64,000 nucleotides of DNA from Polluticaenibacter yanchengensis (GTDB lineage Bacteria; Bacteroidota; Bacteroidia; Chitinophagales; Chitinophagaceae), in the NCBI GenBank assembly GCA_027854065.1, contig JAQGEF010000014.1, positions 62,001 through 126,000 on the forward strand, given 5' to 3'. Shown in pieces: positions 25,864-35,097 of this stretch; the stretch's first letter is position 1, and every line of letters begins with the position of its first letter. The position numbers and the translations under genes were made by a program. The notes under the pieces are model-generated. The model did not search any database and was not told the DNA's origin. It saw nothing but the letters and a program-made list of their open reading frames with translations.

Positions 25864-28182
25864 CTAATACAGGACTTTGATATCAGCATTATTACCAGGT
25901 AATTGAACTTCAACAAAAAGCGGTGTCGTTTTAAATGTTACTGGTTTATTATTGACTAAAACAGATTTTACTTTCCTTCCGTTTAAAGAGATAACAGAAT
26001 TATTTAAAGCCACCCTGAAAGTAATACGCTTCATGCTTTTCATGAATCCACTCTCTTCCGCCACTTTAAAAACATACCCGTTTTCAATATTTTCTCCCTC
26101 AAAATTCACCTGGGAAAATTTCCTGTCCTTTATTGTAAAAATGCCATTATCAGCATCATTACGTAGAATATATTTTGAAGGTTGGCTGCCCGGGTAATAA
26201 GTAACAACAACATATTTTGTAGTATCATACACTTCTGTAGTCGTATAGTTTTTACGTTCCCAAGTGGGTACAAAACTCCCTCCCTTTATAAAAACCGGTA
26301 TTTTATCTAAAGATGTTGACACTTTAAATTCACCGCCACTTTTAAAAAGTTGATTGGAATACAGATCGTACCATTCATTTTTAACCGGTAAATAGATACG
26401 TTGTTCCTTCACGTCCCTTTCAATAACCGGTGCTACAATCATTTCGTCTCCCCAAAAATACTGGTTAGTATATGTCAAAGCCATCCCATCAGAAAAACTA
26501 TCATAAAACATCGGTCGCATTAACGGCTTTCCATATAATGCTTGTTCATAAGCCAGGTTATAATTATAAGGCAGTAACCTGTAACGCAGGTTAATCGCAT
26601 TTCGCACAATTGACTTATATGGCTCCCTGTAATAAACAGGCTCTGATGGAATATCTTTCATCGTCGGGTCCAGCCCTTGTAATGCAGATCCATGCGGACG
26701 GAATACCGGTGTAAATACAGCAAACTGTAACCAGCGCGTATATAACTCGTTGTCTACACTGTCACCCAATGCAAAGCCTCCGGCATCACTGTGTATATAA
26801 GGCATACCGCTAATACTCATACTTAGCAGGTTAGGCAATTGCGCCTTCAAACCGCCCCAGCTACGGGCAACATCTCCTGTCCACGGGAATGCGCTATATT
26901 GCTGGCTGCCTGCAAATCCCGCTCTGTTCAGGTGAAATAATCGCTGATCCGGGTAATGTTTTGCAAAGCCATCGTGTACCAGTTTGCTCCATACATGGCC
27001 ATAATAATTATGCACCTCGTCTGCATACACCTTTCTGTTAATACCTAAGCTGGATAAATCATGGATTAAATCTTGCGGATGACTTTCCGGTTCACCCAGG
27101 TCACCCCACCAGCCAGCAATGCCCTGGTCAGTAAATTTCTTATAAAACTTCCAGAAATATTCTCTGCTTTCAGGTCTGAACAAATCTATCAGGCCACCTT
27201 TTCCAAAGTAAAACTCCTTTAAATAATATGGGTTGCCTGAATTGTCTTTTGCTAAAAAAGGTTTTGATTCTTCATAATGCTTTGTCCTTTCAACAAAAAA
27301 AGGTTCCGTTATTAAAATCGTTTTTACATTTTTCCTTTTAAAGGCAGCTACCATTTTTTCTGCTGCAGGCCAGTGTCTCCTGTCCCAATCCAGGTTCCCT
27401 AAAAACCCTTGTACACTATCCCCAAACCAAAACAAGTCAAGCACCAATGCATCTATCGGCATTTGTTGCTTTTTCATTTCTGCAACCACCTCTTCTGCTT
27501 GCTTTTGACTTCTGTACCCAAAGCGGCTTTGTATATTTCCCAAAGCCCATCTTGGCGGCAAATTTTGCCTTCCGGTCAAAGCCGTATAATGCGTCAATTG
27601 TTCAGCAATGTTTTCTCCCAGGAAAAAATAAAGCTCAAGTTTCCCGCTTACAAAACCCGCTTGTAAGATATCCTTATTTTTTGCACCCACGTCCATAAAT
27701 CCCTTAGACGGGTTATTGAAAAACACCGCATAACCTTTATCGCTAAATAAAACAGGAATACCAAAATTCAACTGGTTGGCGTCCAGTTCATAAGCATAAT
27801 GTGCTCTGTTATACAAAGGCAGGTATTGCCCGCGTTTATTTAAAGCAGTACTTCTTTCCCCCCCACCATACAGCGACTCACCAGGTTGTAAACCAATATT
27901 GAACCCACTGTAGGTACTGTCAGAAAATGCAGTAATGATTAAAGATATTTTCCCGGCATTTAAAACAACCCTGTCCGGATGAGTTTCTACTCTGACAGAA
28001 TCCCTGTTGCCACGTATTTTTTGTTCGTCAAATAATGATACCTGGTCTTTAAACTGCCCGGAGTTACTATTGTAAACCACTTTTATAACTCGATTATTGA
28101 TAACATCTACCTGCCAGTTTTTTTGTGCCTGCACAAATACGGCAATAAGAACAATTCCTATTGTAATAATATATTTTTTCAT
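25864..28182 (-). CDS. Glycoside hydrolase family 31 (alpha-glucosidase-like), secreted
   Basis: 772 residues with a signal peptide ending VFVQAQ. The N-terminal galactose-mutarotase-like part holds LYGGGERS. The (beta/alpha)8 barrel has LVLDLFWFGD, the nucleophile Asp361 in WWGDLGEPE, and the acid/base Asp437 in WTGDVARSWGG; MPYIHSDAGGF is also a GH31 signature. C-terminal beta domains include FIKGGSFVP. It should split alpha-glucosidic or xylosidic bonds in the periplasm or outside; specificity is not clear. ATG 28182 is chosen because it opens the signal peptide; an upstream in-frame codon at 28203 is less likely. A good promoter precedes it. Confidence 0.92.
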   Translation of the reverse strand: MKKYIITIGIVLIAVFVQAQKNWQVDVINNRVIKVVYNSNSGQFKDQVSLFDEQKIRGNRDSVRVETHPDRVVLNAGKISLIITAFSDSTYSGFNIGLQPGESLYGGGERSTALNKRGQYLPLYNRAHYAYELDANQLNFGIPVLFSDKGYAVFFNNPSKGFMDVGAKNKDILQAGFVSGKLELYFFLGENIAEQLTHYTALTGRQNLPPRWALGNIQSRFGYRSQKQAEEVVAEMKKQQMPIDALVLDLFWFGDSVQGFLGNLDWDRRHWPAAEKMVAAFKRKNVKTILITEPFFVERTKHYEESKPFLAKDNSGNPYYLKEFYFGKGGLIDLFRPESREYFWKFYKKFTDQGIAGWWGDLGEPESHPQDLIHDLSSLGINRKVYADEVHNYYGHVWSKLVHDGFAKHYPDQRLFHLNRAGFAGSQQYSAFPWTGDVARSWGGLKAQLPNLLSMSISGMPYIHSDAGGFALGDSVDNELYTRWLQFAVFTPVFRPHGSALQGLDPTMKDIPSEPVYYREPYKSIVRNAINLRYRLLPYNYNLAYEQALYGKPLMRPMFYDSFSDGMALTYTNQYFWGDEMIVAPVIERDVKEQRIYLPVKNEWYDLYSNQLFKSGGEFKVSTSLDKIPVFIKGGSFVPTWERKNYTTTEVYDTTKYVVVTYYPGSQPSKYILRNDADNGIFTIKDRKFSQVNFEGENIENGYVFKVAEESGFMKSMKRITFRVALNNSVISLNGRKVKSVLVNNKPVTFKTTPLFVEVQLPGNNADIKVLY

Positions 28183-28200
28183 AAAGCAAACAATGAAAAA

Positions 28201-28231
28201 CAAACTTAGTGTATTTTTTACACATTACAAA
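28201..28231 (-). promoter_or_regulatory. Bacteroidota-type promoter of the GH31 gene
   Basis: On the minus strand TTTG (28228-28231), then 19 nt, then TAAGTTTG (28201-28208), matching TTTG-N19-TAnnTTTG. The ATG is 18 nt downstream of the -7 box. Confidence 0.65.
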
Positions 28232-28434
28232 TTTTAAGGAACGGGAATGGTCTAACGAACCAGGCAGCGGGTAATGTGTCTGTATGTTCCAACAATAGCC
28301 TAATTCCTTTTAAATACGCGACCACGTATATTCATAAAAAAAATTGCTCACTAATGCAAGCAACTTTTCTTCAAATACATCGTAAACCTAATCAATTTCT
28401 GAAACCAAAATAATCGTCTATCAACAGAAAAAAT

Positions 28435-29610
28435 CTACAGTTTCTCAATGATGCCGGCAATACCTTGCCCACCACCAACGCAGGCCGTAATCATTGCATA
28501 TTTCTTATTCAGTCTTTCCAGATCATGTATAGCCTGAACGGTCAGTTTACACCCGGTACAACCTAACGGATGTCCCAGCGCAATAGCACCGCCATTTATA
28601 TTTACTTTAGATTCGTCCAGGCCCAGTGTTCTTATAACTGCCAGACCCTGGCTTGCAAACGCTTCATTTAATTCAATCAGATCAATATCATTCAGATTAA
28701 AACCAGATTGCTTTAATACTTTCGGAACTGCAGCCACCGGGCCGATGCCCATGATACGTGGTTCTACACCTGCACTGGCACATGCTACCAATCGCGCCAA
28801 TGGTTTAATTCCTAATTGGTTCACCATATTTTCACTCATGACCAAAACAAAAGCTGCTCCATCACTGGTTTGGGAGCTATTGCCCGCAGTAACTGTTCCG
28901 TTTGCCGCAAATACAGGTTTTAGCTTAGCCAATGCTTCCAACGTCGTGTCTTTTCTCGGTCCCTCATCCGTATCTACAACAAAACTTTTTGTAGCCCGCT
29001 TATTCTTTTCATTGATGTAAACCTGCTCTACTGTTATTGGCAAAATGCCATTCTTGAAATAGCCCGATTCAATAGCTTTTATTGCTTTTTGATGACTGTT
29101 AAAGCTGAACAAGTCCTGATCTTCGCGGGATACTTTATAGTCATTGGCCACAGCCTCGGCAGTTAAACCCATACTTAAATAATAATCAGGCTCCACGGAG
29201 GATACTGTATAATTTGGAGCGGTTTTCCACCCGGCCGTAGGTACCAGGCTCATGCTTTCCACGCCACCGGCCACAATCACTTCAGCTTGTCCGCTCCGGA
29301 TTTTTGCTGTTGCTATTGCAATAGCTTCCAATCCACTGGCACAATAACGGTTAATAGTAATACCAGGCACATCAACACCAATAGCCCTGGCACTGATGAT
29401 ACGGCCAATCTGCAATCCCTGTTCGGCTTCCGGCACAGCACATCCTACAATACAATCATCAACCAACTTAGGGTCCAATTGTGGCACACTTGCCAACACT
29501 CCTTTAATGACATCTACCGCTAAGTCATCAGGACGGGTAAAACGAAAGCCGCCTTTTTTACTTTTGGCTACTGCAGTTCTAAACCCGGCTACTATATAAG
29601 CATCTTGCAT
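28435..29610 (-). CDS. Thiolase (acetyl-CoA C-acyltransferase)
   Basis: 391 residues, the standard thiolase length. The catalytic residues are Cys90 (NRYCASGLEAI), His347 (GGAIALGHPLGCTG) and Cys377 (ITACVGGGQG). It splits 3-oxoacyl-CoA with CoA in beta-oxidation or runs the reverse condensation. Sequence alone does not separate FadA-like from acetoacetyl-CoA thiolase; the long GRIISARAIGVDVPGIT region is more FadA-like. It stands alone, with no hydratase/dehydrogenase neighbour. ATG at 29610 is used. Confidence 0.94.
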   Translation of the reverse strand: MQDAYIVAGFRTAVAKSKKGGFRFTRPDDLAVDVIKGVLASVPQLDPKLVDDCIVGCAVPEAEQGLQIGRIISARAIGVDVPGITINRYCASGLEAIAIATAKIRSGQAEVIVAGGVESMSLVPTAGWKTAPNYTVSSVEPDYYLSMGLTAEAVANDYKVSREDQDLFSFNSHQKAIKAIESGYFKNGILPITVEQVYINEKNKRATKSFVVDTDEGPRKDTTLEALAKLKPVFAANGTVTAGNSSQTSDGAAFVLVMSENMVNQLGIKPLARLVACASAGVEPRIMGIGPVAAVPKVLKQSGFNLNDIDLIELNEAFASQGLAVIRTLGLDESKVNINGGAIALGHPLGCTGCKLTVQAIHDLERLNKKYAMITACVGGGQGIAGIIEKL

Positions 29611-29844
29611 AACAATCGTCAATTTAAAGTTTTCAATTTTCTAAACAGCAACTCAAATCATTTAAATGATAAATGATAGCATAAAAATAGTTGTTTATGC
29701 AACTATAATCAAATAAAGTTACAAAATAATTTCCAAAATGCCTATCATTTTCGCGGCTTTCAACTTCTGAAAAATAAGGCCAGGCAAATTCTGGCACAAT
29801 TATTTCATAGTCTAAGCATAATTAATGATTTAAAATCCTACAAC

Positions 29845-30462
29845 ATGAAAAAGACAAAAAAAGTTATTATTGCCGCTATCATTGCTTTAGGTTTTTCGAC
29901 TGGCGCATATGCACAACCACAATTGAACTTGGGTGGTTCATTTTTGAAAGGAACAGGAGATAACGATGCTTCATTATGGGGTGGTTCTGCAGGTTTAAAG
30001 TTTTTAATTGGTGACCGTGTTGCGTTAGGTGGTGCCATTGGTTTCTATCCTAAAAAAAATAAGGAGTACAGCATTGGTGGCACTACTGCTACTTACTCGA
30101 ACTCTTTAACAACTGTTGCGGGTACTTTTGATTTCCTTTTAGGTATGAAAGAATCTAAAGTACAGCCTTATATCGGTGCTGATGCCGGTGTGAGCATCAG
30201 TACTGTTCGTTTTAATGTTGGTTCAGGTTCCAGTAGCTTAGAGCAAAAAAATAACGCAACCTACGCTTTGCTTGCTCCTAAAATTGGTATCAACCTGGGA
30301 TTAACGGAATCGATGGGCATATTCGGCCAGGCTAAATATAACCTGACATTTGGTAATGAAAAAGGGGATTCATTTGATGGCGGAGGCGAAGGTATCAGTT
30401 CCGACCCGGTAGCCAAATTCTTCACGATTGATGCGGGCATCTATTTCCGGTTTGGAAAATAA
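29845..30462 (+). CDS. Outer-membrane beta-barrel protein
   Basis: 205 residues. Signal peptide ending TGAYAQ, then alternating strands of a small barrel: LNLGGSFLKG, GLKFLIGDRVALGGAIGFY, VQPYIGADAGVSIST and a final strand FTIDAGIYFRFGK that ends in the aromatic/charged residue usual for barrel insertion by BamA. About eight strands are predicted. The function is unknown; OprF/OmpW-like porins or structural barrels look like this. It is a single-gene unit with a terminator right after. Confidence 0.83.
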   Translation: MKKTKKVIIAAIIALGFSTGAYAQPQLNLGGSFLKGTGDNDASLWGGSAGLKFLIGDRVALGGAIGFYPKKNKEYSIGGTTATYSNSLTTVAGTFDFLLGMKESKVQPYIGADAGVSISTVRFNVGSGSSSLEQKNNATYALLAPKIGINLGLTESMGIFGQAKYNLTFGNEKGDSFDGGGEGISSDPVAKFFTIDAGIYFRFGK

Positions 30463-30490
30463 ATTATTTAACCTTTTTTCTTTAATATAT

Positions 30491-30523
30491 AAAGCGTAGC
30501 CTGATTCATTTCAGCTACGCTTT
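30491..30523. terminator. Intrinsic terminator after the barrel gene
   Basis: AAAGCGTAGC (30491-30500) pairs with GCTACGCTTT (30514-30523) around a 13-nt loop and is followed by T-rich sequence. It also lies beyond the 3' end of the converging glycosidase gene. Confidence 0.8.
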
Positions 30524-30549
30524 TCATTTTTATTATCAGTCATTCAATT

Positions 30550-31887
30550 TTAAAATTCTTCTACAACAGATCTTCCCTCTAACCAGGCAAGCATATTTAA
30601 TACCAGGTAATTCCAGTTTTGAAAGCCTTGATTTAAAACAGGGGTTCCGTTATCCGGCTCGTAATATTCGTGTAATGCACCATGTGATTTAAAATCCTTG
30701 CCAAATAAAATAATGGTTTTGGCTGCCAGTTCTTCTGCTTCTTTTCTGAATCCATATTTAACTAATCCCTTCCATGTTAAATAATTCGACACCCCCCAAA
30801 TTGGCCCCTGCCATGATGATGGATTCCCACTGGCTTTTAAATTGTACATTTTTTCCATTTTGGACAATGTCCTTATTCCAAACGTGGCATTAAATGTTTT
30901 CTCGTTTTTAAAATGTTCCGTCACCATTCTGTTTGCCTGCTCCGGTGTAGCAATGCCAGCCCACATAGCCATAAAACCGGACCATACGCCTATTCTCTGG
31001 ATTAAACCATGATAGGTTCGGGGTGCCCCTCTATGAAACCATTCATTGTTATTGACCGGCCGCAGATTTAAATCGACACTATAATAAAATCCATCACGCT
31101 CATCCCAGCAATGTTCTGCGATCGCGGCCTTTAACTTGTCTGCATCTTTTTTGTATTGCGCTGCTACTTCATTTAGTTGAAGCTGACTGCACAGGTATAC
31201 CATTGCTTCCAGTTCTTTATACAACATAGTGTTAAGATAAATAGATGCGGAACTATTGTCCGGCCGATAAAATGTACTAGGATCATTATCTACACCTATC
31301 CAATGGTCTGTTTGCCAGAAAGCCAGACCAGTGGCAGCATGTACTCTATGGTCAACATAGTTATTGACAAAATATTGCATTTTATGAAAATCCTTTCTTA
31401 ACCATTCTACATCACCATTGTTCGTTTTCACGAGAAATGCGGCATGTTGTGCCAGGCAGGGCTTGTGCATATTTTCCTTGTAGATATCTTTTGGTTTTAT
31501 TTTGGTCAGGTCCGCATTCCTGTCTATCAATACCGGAATCCATCCGTCAATATCACAGTGTGATAAAAAATTAAGAATACAGCCCTGCTCATACTTTACA
31601 GCTTCTTTTTTATCGTTATCAGAACCTTTTTCCATTAATACCTGCCGCAGTGCTACATTACTTAACCAGGAATCCCAGTCCCATAATACTTCGCCATACT
31701 GCTTACTACCTGGAACGAGAAAAGGATACGGTAAAGACATACCTGAATCTCTGTACATGCCTTTATAATCCTCATAAATATTTTGTTTAATAATATCACT
31801 GTAAGATCTCCAGTCTTCCTTTTTCTGAGCTATTCCACTTAAAGTATGGGTGAATAAGAGTACCCAAAACAGTATTTTTATTTTCAT
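30550..31887 (-). CDS. GH63/trehalase-like glycoside hydrolase (MGH1-like), secreted
   Basis: 445 residues. Signal peptide to LSGIAQ. The rest is an (alpha/alpha)6 barrel of the GH63/mannosylglycerate-hydrolase type: GEVLWDWDSWLSNVAL near residue 70, FWQTDHWIGVDNDPS, ASIYLNTMLYKELEAM, and the late GNPSSWQGPIWGVSNYL and LHEYYEPDNGTPV, the places where the general acid and base sit in this clan. The sugar substrate is not determinable. ATG 31887 opens the signal peptide; ATG 31902 is five codons upstream. It is divergent from the S9 peptidase, with repeat R5 between. Confidence 0.85.
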   Translation of the reverse strand: MKIKILFWVLLFTHTLSGIAQKKEDWRSYSDIIKQNIYEDYKGMYRDSGMSLPYPFLVPGSKQYGEVLWDWDSWLSNVALRQVLMEKGSDNDKKEAVKYEQGCILNFLSHCDIDGWIPVLIDRNADLTKIKPKDIYKENMHKPCLAQHAAFLVKTNNGDVEWLRKDFHKMQYFVNNYVDHRVHAATGLAFWQTDHWIGVDNDPSTFYRPDNSSASIYLNTMLYKELEAMVYLCSQLQLNEVAAQYKKDADKLKAAIAEHCWDERDGFYYSVDLNLRPVNNNEWFHRGAPRTYHGLIQRIGVWSGFMAMWAGIATPEQANRMVTEHFKNEKTFNATFGIRTLSKMEKMYNLKASGNPSSWQGPIWGVSNYLTWKGLVKYGFRKEAEELAAKTIILFGKDFKSHGALHEYYEPDNGTPVLNQGFQNWNYLVLNMLAWLEGRSVVEEF

Positions 31888-32034
31888 ATAACTGGTAAGC
31901 ATTTAAATATGAGTCAAAATCTGCTCAATAACAGCAAGTAATAATTAAAAATACTAAATAAAATGAAAGCAAAAATAAATATTCGAAAGCAAAGCTAATA
32001 TTCCTATCGATTGTTAAATAGATATTTCCCTGTT

Positions 32035-32188
32035 TAATGGCTGCGGCGGACAGCAGGCGGGCGCTCCTGCGACCGGTACGAGCAAAAGTTAGAAGGTACT
32101 TAAAACCTTAACCGCTGCGAGTACGACACCCTGCAGTACGCCGGACAAATGCTGCACAGGGAATATATGACCACAGCCCCAAATAAAA
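32035..32188 (-). repeat. Dispersed intergenic repeat R, copy 5 (inverted)
   Basis: On the minus strand it runs from TATTTGGGGCTGTGG, through CATTTGTCCGGCGTACTGC, GTCGTACTCGC and GCTCGTACCGG, to CTGTCCGCCGCAGCCATT. It is the best preserved copy at both ends. The remaining part of the 31888-32313 gap is AT-rich, with the S9 promoter at its right. Confidence 0.75.
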
Positions 32189-32249
32189 CCACTTATCCTT
32201 AGAATTGCCGATTTATCATAAATAGCTGGCATCATTCCTCTAATGATTA

Positions 32250-32257
32250 TACATTTG
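32250..32257 (+). promoter_or_regulatory. -7 box TACATTTG before the S9 peptidase
   Basis: An exact TAnnTTTG match 56 nt before the ATG. The leader that follows is very rich in CA (CACACACATCACACCACACG) and nearly free of G. No clear -33 element. Confidence 0.5.
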
Positions 32258-32313
32258 TTATACCACACACATCACACCACACGCACACTATCACTTACTA
32301 TAAAAACAAAAAA

Positions 32314-34584
32314 ATGCTAAAAAAAGGAATTTTACTCAAGCTGTTTGTACTTTTAGGCATGGTACAAACATTTGCGCAGATTAACGGTGCATGGAAGGGC
32401 ACATTGGAAGTTAGTGGTATGAAATTGAATATCATTTTTAATATTAAAGATGATGGCGGAAAATTATCCGCTACAATGGACGTACCTGAACAAGGAGCTT
32501 CCGGCATTCCAATTGATAAAGTAGTTTTTGAGAATCCCAAATTAACACTGAGCGTTGCAGCTGCTGGCATATCTTATGAAGGTGCGTTGGAAGGGAAAGA
32601 GATTAAAGGCAGTTTTAAGCAGGCTGGTATGGAATTTCCGATGACGCTTACTAAAACTGAGATTACCAAACCTGGCGATTTATCATTACCTTCTTCGGAC
32701 GCTGAAATAAAAAAACTGATAGAAAACGATAAAGGTAACTATAAATATACCGTTGAAGATTATTTCAAAAAGCCAAAATCTTCAAGTTTCCAGCTATCTC
32801 CTAACGGAAAATATTTATCGTATAAAGAGAAGGATGACAAAGGCAAAAATCATGTATACGTAAAGGAAACGACTACCGGAAAAGTGACCAGGGCTATTGA
32901 GGAGAAAGAAGAGTTGATCCGTGGCTACGGCTGGATTAACGATGAGCGCTTATTGTATGTAATGGATAAAGGCGGTGATGAAAATTATCATGTATATGCT
33001 GTAAACCTGGATGGCAGCAACCTGAAAGATTTAACGCCTTTCGATGGTGTAAAAGCCAGCATTTTAAATTTATTGAAAGAGCAGAAGGACTACATTATCG
33101 TTTCAATGAATAAAGATAATAAACAAATTCAGGAGCCATATAAAGTGAATGTTGTAACCGGTGCAATGGAAAAGTTGTACACGAACAACGACCCTGCCAA
33201 CCCTATTATGGGCTATGAATTTGATAAAGACGGTCAATTGAAAGCTTTTGCTAAAATGAAGAATGGCGTGAACTCTGAGCTTTACTATAAAGGTGCGGCA
33301 GATACAGATTTTAAATTGGCAAAGGCAACAAAATGGGATGAAACATTTAGTATCATTTCATTTAACTATGCGACGCCAAACCCTGATGACGCTTATGTTT
33401 TAACGAACCTGGACAGCGATAAAAGCAGAATTGTACTATACGATTTCAAAACGGGTAAAATTGTAAAGGAAGTTTATGCGAATAAAGATTTTGACGCTTC
33501 TATTATTTCATTATCGAGAAAAAGAAACTGGGAAATTGACTACCTGGGCTTTGAAGGTGAAAAGGTAGAAATTGTTCCGGTGAGTGCAACTTTCAAACAA
33601 GTTTACAATAACCTGGAAAAACAGTTTAAAGGATACCAGTTTTCCGTGATAGGTAAAACAGATAATGAAGACAAACTGATGGTAATGGTAGAGAGTGACA
33701 GGCTTTATGGTACTTATTATTTGTATGATTCTAAAACAGGTAAGTCTACATTGCTTTATGACCTGATGCCGCAATTGAAAGAAGCGGATATGGCTATCAT
33801 GAAACCTATTACATTTAAAAGCAGGGACGGCCTGACGATTCACGGTTACATTACATTACCAAAAGCAGCATTGGAAGGTAAAAAAGTTCCATTAATTGTT
33901 AACCCTCATGGCGGCCCTCAGGGGATAAGGGATAGCTGGGGCTTTAACCCTGAAACGCAATTATTTGCCAGCAGAGGTTATGCCACATTACAAGTAAACT
34001 TCCGTATATCCGGTGGTTATGGCAAAGCGTTTTTCAGGGCCGGATTTAAACAGATTGGCCGTAAACTGATGGATGATGTTGAAGATGGTGTTAAATATGT
34101 GATCCAACAAGGATGGGCAGATGTCAACAACTTGGCTATTTATGGCGGTAGTCATGGTGGGTATGCTACTTTGATGGGCTTGATAAAAACACCTGAACTG
34201 TACAAATGTGGGGTTGATTATGTGGGTGTATCGAACATTGAAACATTCTTTGCTTCATTTCCTGAATACTGGAAACCATATAAGGAGCTGATTAAAGAAG
34301 TATGGTACGACCTGGACAACCCGGAAGAAGCTAAAATAGCTAAAGAGGTATCGCCTTTTTACCAGTTACACAAAATTACCAAACCATTATTTGTGGTTCA
34401 GGGCGCTAATGACCCGAGAGTGAACATTAACGAATCTGACCAGATTGTAAAAGCATTACGCAGTAAAGGCGTAGATGTTCCTTACCTGGTGAAATACAAT
34501 GAAGGCCACGGTTTTAGCCATGAAGAAAACACTATAGAATTTTACAAAGCGATGTTAGGATTTTTTAAATCGCATTTAAACTAA
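32314..34584 (+). CDS. S9-family prolyl oligopeptidase-like peptidase with extra N-terminal domain
   Basis: 756 residues. Signal peptide to QTFAQ. Residues ~22-120 are a beta-rich module (GAWKGTLEVSGMKLNIIFNI) like the one on some Bacteroidota alpha/beta hydrolases. About 135-500 is the propeller. About 510-756 is the alpha/beta hydrolase with Ser613 in YGGSHGGYATL, Asp700 in GANDPRVN and His732 in EGHGF. It should cleave short peptides, often after proline, in the periplasm or at the surface. ATG 32314 follows a leader of A-rich sequence. A strong terminator follows. Confidence 0.92.
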   Translation: MLKKGILLKLFVLLGMVQTFAQINGAWKGTLEVSGMKLNIIFNIKDDGGKLSATMDVPEQGASGIPIDKVVFENPKLTLSVAAAGISYEGALEGKEIKGSFKQAGMEFPMTLTKTEITKPGDLSLPSSDAEIKKLIENDKGNYKYTVEDYFKKPKSSSFQLSPNGKYLSYKEKDDKGKNHVYVKETTTGKVTRAIEEKEELIRGYGWINDERLLYVMDKGGDENYHVYAVNLDGSNLKDLTPFDGVKASILNLLKEQKDYIIVSMNKDNKQIQEPYKVNVVTGAMEKLYTNNDPANPIMGYEFDKDGQLKAFAKMKNGVNSELYYKGAADTDFKLAKATKWDETFSIISFNYATPNPDDAYVLTNLDSDKSRIVLYDFKTGKIVKEVYANKDFDASIISLSRKRNWEIDYLGFEGEKVEIVPVSATFKQVYNNLEKQFKGYQFSVIGKTDNEDKLMVMVESDRLYGTYYLYDSKTGKSTLLYDLMPQLKEADMAIMKPITFKSRDGLTIHGYITLPKAALEGKKVPLIVNPHGGPQGIRDSWGFNPETQLFASRGYATLQVNFRISGGYGKAFFRAGFKQIGRKLMDDVEDGVKYVIQQGWADVNNLAIYGGSHGGYATLMGLIKTPELYKCGVDYVGVSNIETFFASFPEYWKPYKELIKEVWYDLDNPEEAKIAKEVSPFYQLHKITKPLFVVQGANDPRVNINESDQIVKALRSKGVDVPYLVKYNEGHGFSHEENTIEFYKAMLGFFKSHLN

Positions 34585-34592
34585 TTACCAGG

Positions 34593-34627
34593 AAAGGGGC
34601 TGTCCAACATTTTTGGACAGCCCCTTT
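34593..34627 (+). terminator. Intrinsic terminator after the S9 peptidase
   Basis: AAAGGGGCTGTCCAA (34593-34607) and TTGGACAGCCCCTTT (34613-34627) pair perfectly around a 5-nt loop, followed by a T run. Confidence 0.9.
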
Positions 34628-34882
34628 TTTCATTAAAGCAACCTGATAACCTGCTATACTTTGCATTTTATTTAAATCCGGACTAGTTAATAGAACCTAC
34701 ATCAGATGATTAATCATCAACTTTTAAGACTACTTACTTTACAGCCGGTTTTCTATTTTAAGTTTATGGCTTGAGTAGAATTTTAGCAATAAATACTATT
34801 CCTGTAAAGTCCTATATCTACCTTCACTCATATAATCACTTGCCCGATTGATAAAATAAGAGGTTTTTTAAACAAAAAAATG

Positions 34883-35068
34883 CTTATTCTTACATTTTAT
34901 GCATAAATAAGAAGATTTAAATCTATCTATTTTTACATTTACAAAACAAATGAGCCTAAATAGACTCATTCTTGATTGTTCCATTGACAAAATAAGCAGT
35001 AAAATTTATCAAAAATCTCTTATTCTTACATTTTATGCATAAATAAGAAGATTTAAATCTATCTATTT
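34883..35068 (+). repeat. 50-bp exact direct repeat in the leader of the DUF4143 ATPase gene
   Basis: The 50 bp at 34883-34932 are repeated exactly at 35019-35068 (136-bp offset). Each copy starts CTTATTCTTACATTTTATGC and contains the palindrome TTATGCATAA; the preceding ~15 bp are also alike (TTGATAAAATAAG and TTGACAAAATAAG). Only the second copy leads into a TAnnTTTG box. No gene is seen in 34628-35097; the first 250 bp of it show nothing recognised. Confidence 0.85.
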
Positions 35069-35072
35069 ATAC

Positions 35073-35080
35073 TAAATTTG
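35073..35080 (+). promoter_or_regulatory. -7 box TAAATTTG of the DUF4143 ATPase gene
   Basis: An exact TAnnTTTG match 17 nt before the ATG, immediately after the second copy of the 50-bp repeat. The matching place after the first copy reads TTACATTTAC and has lost the final G. Confidence 0.55.
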
Positions 35081-35097
35081 TACAAATAAGAAAAAAA

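Noticed and set aside
28220..28279. Inverted words ACACATTAC / GTAATGTGT upstream of the GH31 gene
   Set aside because: Nine-bp arms 42 nt apart; the left one overlaps the promoter spacer, but this is weak evidence for an operator.
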